Below, in pieces: positions 62,151 through 64,000 of a stretch of 64,000 nt of DNA; within the stretch, counting starts at the first letter, position 1; every line of letters starts with the position of its first letter. The stretch comes from Verrucomicrobiota bacterium (GTDB lineage Bacteria; Verrucomicrobiota; Verrucomicrobiia; Opitutales; Opitutaceae): NCBI GenBank assembly GCA_019510185.1, contig JAEKKV010000010.1, forward strand, positions 248,001 through 312,000. Reading direction: 5' to 3'. The position numbers were made by a program, and so were the translations under genes. Below the pieces are notes generated by a model that ran no database searches, was not told the DNA's origin, and was given only the letters and a program-made list of their open reading frames with translations.

Positions 62151-63497
62151 TCAGGAAGTCTTATGGACTGGGCCCAGGCGGAAGGGTTCGAAACGAGGGG
62201 CGAGCAGGTGGTGAAGCGCGAATGTCACCAGATACGCGCCCGCGCAGAGCGGCAGGAGCGCGCCGTAGGCGGCGGTCTCGTTGCCCTCCGCGCGAAAACG
62301 GTCGAGCACGTGGCCGCAATAGAGCGGGAAAAGCATCCCGCCCATAGCGCCCGCGAGCCCGCCGAGGCCGATGACGGAGGCGACGGCGTTTTGGGGAAAC
62401 ATGTCGGACACTGTGGTGAACAAATTGGCCGACCACGCCTGATGCGCGGCGCCGGCCAGGGCGATGAGCAGGACCGCCGGCCACACGCCGACGTGGGTGG
62501 CGGCCATCACCGGCAGCACGCACAGGGCGAAGATGAACATGCACGTTTTCCGGGCGCGGGTGATGGTCCAGCCTCGTTTCGCCAGCTTGCCGGATGCCCA
62601 GCCACCGAGGATGCTCAGGATCGTGACGATCCCGTAGATCGTAGAGAGCTTGAGCCAGCTGTGCTTGAGATCGAGGTGATAGGTTTTTTTGAAGAAATCA
62701 GGCAGCCAGAGAAGGAAGAACCACCAAACCGGATCGGTGAAAAACTTGGCGAGGATGAAGGACCATGTTTGCCGATAGGCGAGCAGGCGGCCCCACGACA
62801 CCTTTTCATGGTGCGCCGGTTCGTCCACGTCGCCGAGGATGTAGGCGCGTTCGTCGTCACTCAGCGCGGGGGTGTTGTCGGGCGTATCGTAGAAGGGGAG
62901 CCAGAAGAGCAGCCAGAGCACACCGGCGAGGCTGGCGAGGAGGAAGGCCGCATGCCAGCCCCACTTAAACGCGATCAACGGGATGATCGCCGGTGCGAGC
63001 ACCGCGCCGATGTTGGACCCCGAGTTGAAAATACTGGTGGCGAAGGCGCGTTCTTTTTTGGGAAACCACAACGCGACGGCTTTGATCGCTGCGGGGAAAT
63101 TGCCGCCTTCGCCGAGACCGAGGCCGATTCGCACGCAAAGGAAACCACCGACGCTGCCGACGAGTGCATGCGCCGCCGCCATCACGCTCCATGCGCCGAT
63201 TGACAGGGCGTAACCGATCTTCGTGCCGAAGCGGTCGATGAACCAGCCGAAGCCGAGCAGGCTGAGTCCGTAGGCGCCTTGAAAGGCGGCGTTGACCGCG
63301 CCGAACTGCGAGTCCGTCCAGTGGAGTTGCTCGTCGAGGATCGGTTTGATCAGCGACAGAATCTGGCGGTCCACGTAGTTGATCGACGTCGCCAGAAAAA
63401 GCAGCGCGCAGATAAACCAGCGGTAGCGCCCGCGCAGGACGCCGGCAGGCGAGGGGGAGGAGGAGGTGGTTGCGGACTCGACCAAAGGCGTGTTCAT
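62151..63497 (-). CDS. MFS transporter, hexuronate (ExuT/ACS) type
   Basis: A 448-residue inner-membrane permease of the anion:cation symporter group of the MFS, with 12 predicted spans. Features: SINYVDRQILSLIKPILDEQ in the first loop, GFGWFIDRFGTKIGYALSIG as the A-motif, GLGEGGNFPAAIKAVALWFP, typical of ExuT-like hexuronate transporters, and SGSNIGAVLAPAIIPLI. It fits import of galacturonate, glucuronate or unsaturated uronates released by the lyases in the window. The upstream beta-propeller gene ends 51 nt before its start, so they may be co-transcribed. Confidence 0.9.
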   Translation of the reverse strand: MNTPLVESATTSSSPSPAGVLRGRYRWFICALLFLATSINYVDRQILSLIKPILDEQLHWTDSQFGAVNAAFQGAYGLSLLGFGWFIDRFGTKIGYALSIGAWSVMAAAHALVGSVGGFLCVRIGLGLGEGGNFPAAIKAVALWFPKKERAFATSIFNSGSNIGAVLAPAIIPLIAFKWGWHAAFLLASLAGVLWLLFWLPFYDTPDNTPALSDDERAYILGDVDEPAHHEKVSWGRLLAYRQTWSFILAKFFTDPVWWFFLLWLPDFFKKTYHLDLKHSWLKLSTIYGIVTILSILGGWASGKLAKRGWTITRARKTCMFIFALCVLPVMAATHVGVWPAVLLIALAGAAHQAWSANLFTTVSDMFPQNAVASVIGLGGLAGAMGGMLFPLYCGHVLDRFRAEGNETAAYGALLPLCAGAYLVTFALHHLLAPRFEPFRLGPVHKTS

Positions 63498-63548
63498 GAA
63501 GGGTTGGGCTGCATGCCACTCAGGTTGGTCGAGGGGGCGCGGACTCGC

Positions 63549-64000
63549 TTACTTGAACTCGCCGAAGCGGGCGTTTTCAGGCGCGCCGGGCTCGTCAAGG
63601 ATCTGAATGGTCGTGGCGGGGCCGAGGTTGGGTGCATCCCAGGATCGGAGCGCCCACACGACGCGCTTGTCGGGAGTCACCTCGACCGCCTGCACCGTGG
63701 GCACGGTTTTTTCGACCTGCCCGCTCCATTGGTTGGCCCAGTTGTTGATGAGGGTGTTTCCGTTGGGCAGGCGCCAAGCGAGTTGGAGGTTGAGGAGCTT
63801 GTAGCCGGTGGCATCGGAGTCGGTTTTGGTATAGCTCCACACGACATCGCCGCGCCGGGTGACCTCGCGGACGCCAACGCGGTCGGTGATCAGGGCGTTG
63901 CCGTTGGCCAACGGTTCGACGCCCCAAATGCCGGGAGCCGGGAAAGACCAGAGTTCTTTGCCGGTGGCGTCGTATTCGCAGACCTTGCCCATGTCCATGT
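63549..64000 (-). CDS. beta-propeller protein, C-terminal part (cut by window edge)
   Basis: The last about 150 residues of a gene whose start lies beyond 64000. It contains propeller blades (NGNALITDRVGVREVTRRG, NGNTLINNWANQW, AVEVTPDKRVVWAL) and ends ATTIQILDEPGAPENA. It is a close relative of the secreted propeller at 38849. It sits directly upstream of the hexuronate-type transporter on the same strand, suggesting a periplasmic role in uronate use; that is inference. Confidence 0.75.
   Translation of the reverse strand, partial: MDMGKVCEYDATGKELWSFPAPGIWGVEPLANGNALITDRVGVREVTRRGDVVWSYTKTDSDATGYKLLNLQLAWRLPNGNTLINNWANQWSGQVEKTVPTVQAVEVTPDKRVVWALRSWDAPNLGPATTIQILDEPGAPENARFGEFK

Noticed and set aside
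1..64000. CRISPR arrays, rRNA genes or insertion sequences with transposase
   Set aside because: No regularly spaced direct repeats, rRNA sequence or transposase motif was seen anywhere in the window.

Overview
The window reads as chromosomal DNA of a GC-rich Verrucomicrobiota bacterium, most likely Opitutales/Opitutaceae-like. The signs are three PEP-CTERM proteins, two giant autotransporter-type beta-strand repeat proteins, a protein resembling the Verru_Chthon cassette A family, a TIGR02597-like tail, many secreted multidomain carbohydrate-active enzymes without SusC/SusD partners, and almost no Shine-Dalgarno sequences. The lineage is inferred from protein style, not from a search.

Layout. 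(1) 0.2-23.5 kb, all plus strand: a PEP-CTERM beta-strand repeat protein; an alpha/beta-hydrolase-like secreted protein coupled to a heparinase II/III-type lyase; a GH127 beta-L-arabinofuranosidase; two tandem paralogous giant lyase/lectin proteins; and a small PEP-CTERM protein overlapping the second giant. (2) 23.6-34.7 kb, housekeeping: a left-handed beta-helix acyltransferase-like protein, a REC-PAS regulator, trpS, a minus-strand operon tyrA-aroA-cmk-plsC-like, a coiled-coil protein with an FGE-like domain, an EVE protein, a 37-residue membrane peptide beside a PIN/TRAM protein, tRNA-Ala(CGC), an H1-tail/CBM fusion and a DUF374 acyltransferase. (3) 34.9-38.8 kb, an accessory patch: acyltransferase-3, a sigma-factor remnant, hipBA with a nested dyad operator, a frameshifted HTH gene and orphan ORFs. 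(4) 38.8-45.7 kb: a secreted beta-propeller protein, a 1635-residue PEP-CTERM repeat protein and a long inverted-repeat element. (5) 45.8-61.9 kb: a probable operon running from a PilX/GspK-like giant protein and its small partner into GH95, GH43, lyase, a second GH43-like protein and a divergent GH95-like protein. (6) 61.9-64 kb: remnants of a LacI regulator and a secreted protein, a hexuronate-type MFS transporter, and a second beta-propeller gene cut by the window edge.

Together the enzymes (uronate lyases, beta-L-arabinofuranosidase, alpha-L-fucosidase-type GH95, GH43) and the hexuronate transporter suggest use of acidic, arabinose- and fucose- or galactose-containing plant or algal polysaccharides. 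There are no sulfatases, which argues against a sulfated substrate. The most unusual features are the pilin-like giant protein leading the enzyme operon, the 62-nt-armed inverted-repeat element in front of it, the GH95-like enzyme with a substituted catalytic base, and the C-terminal module shared by unrelated secreted enzymes.
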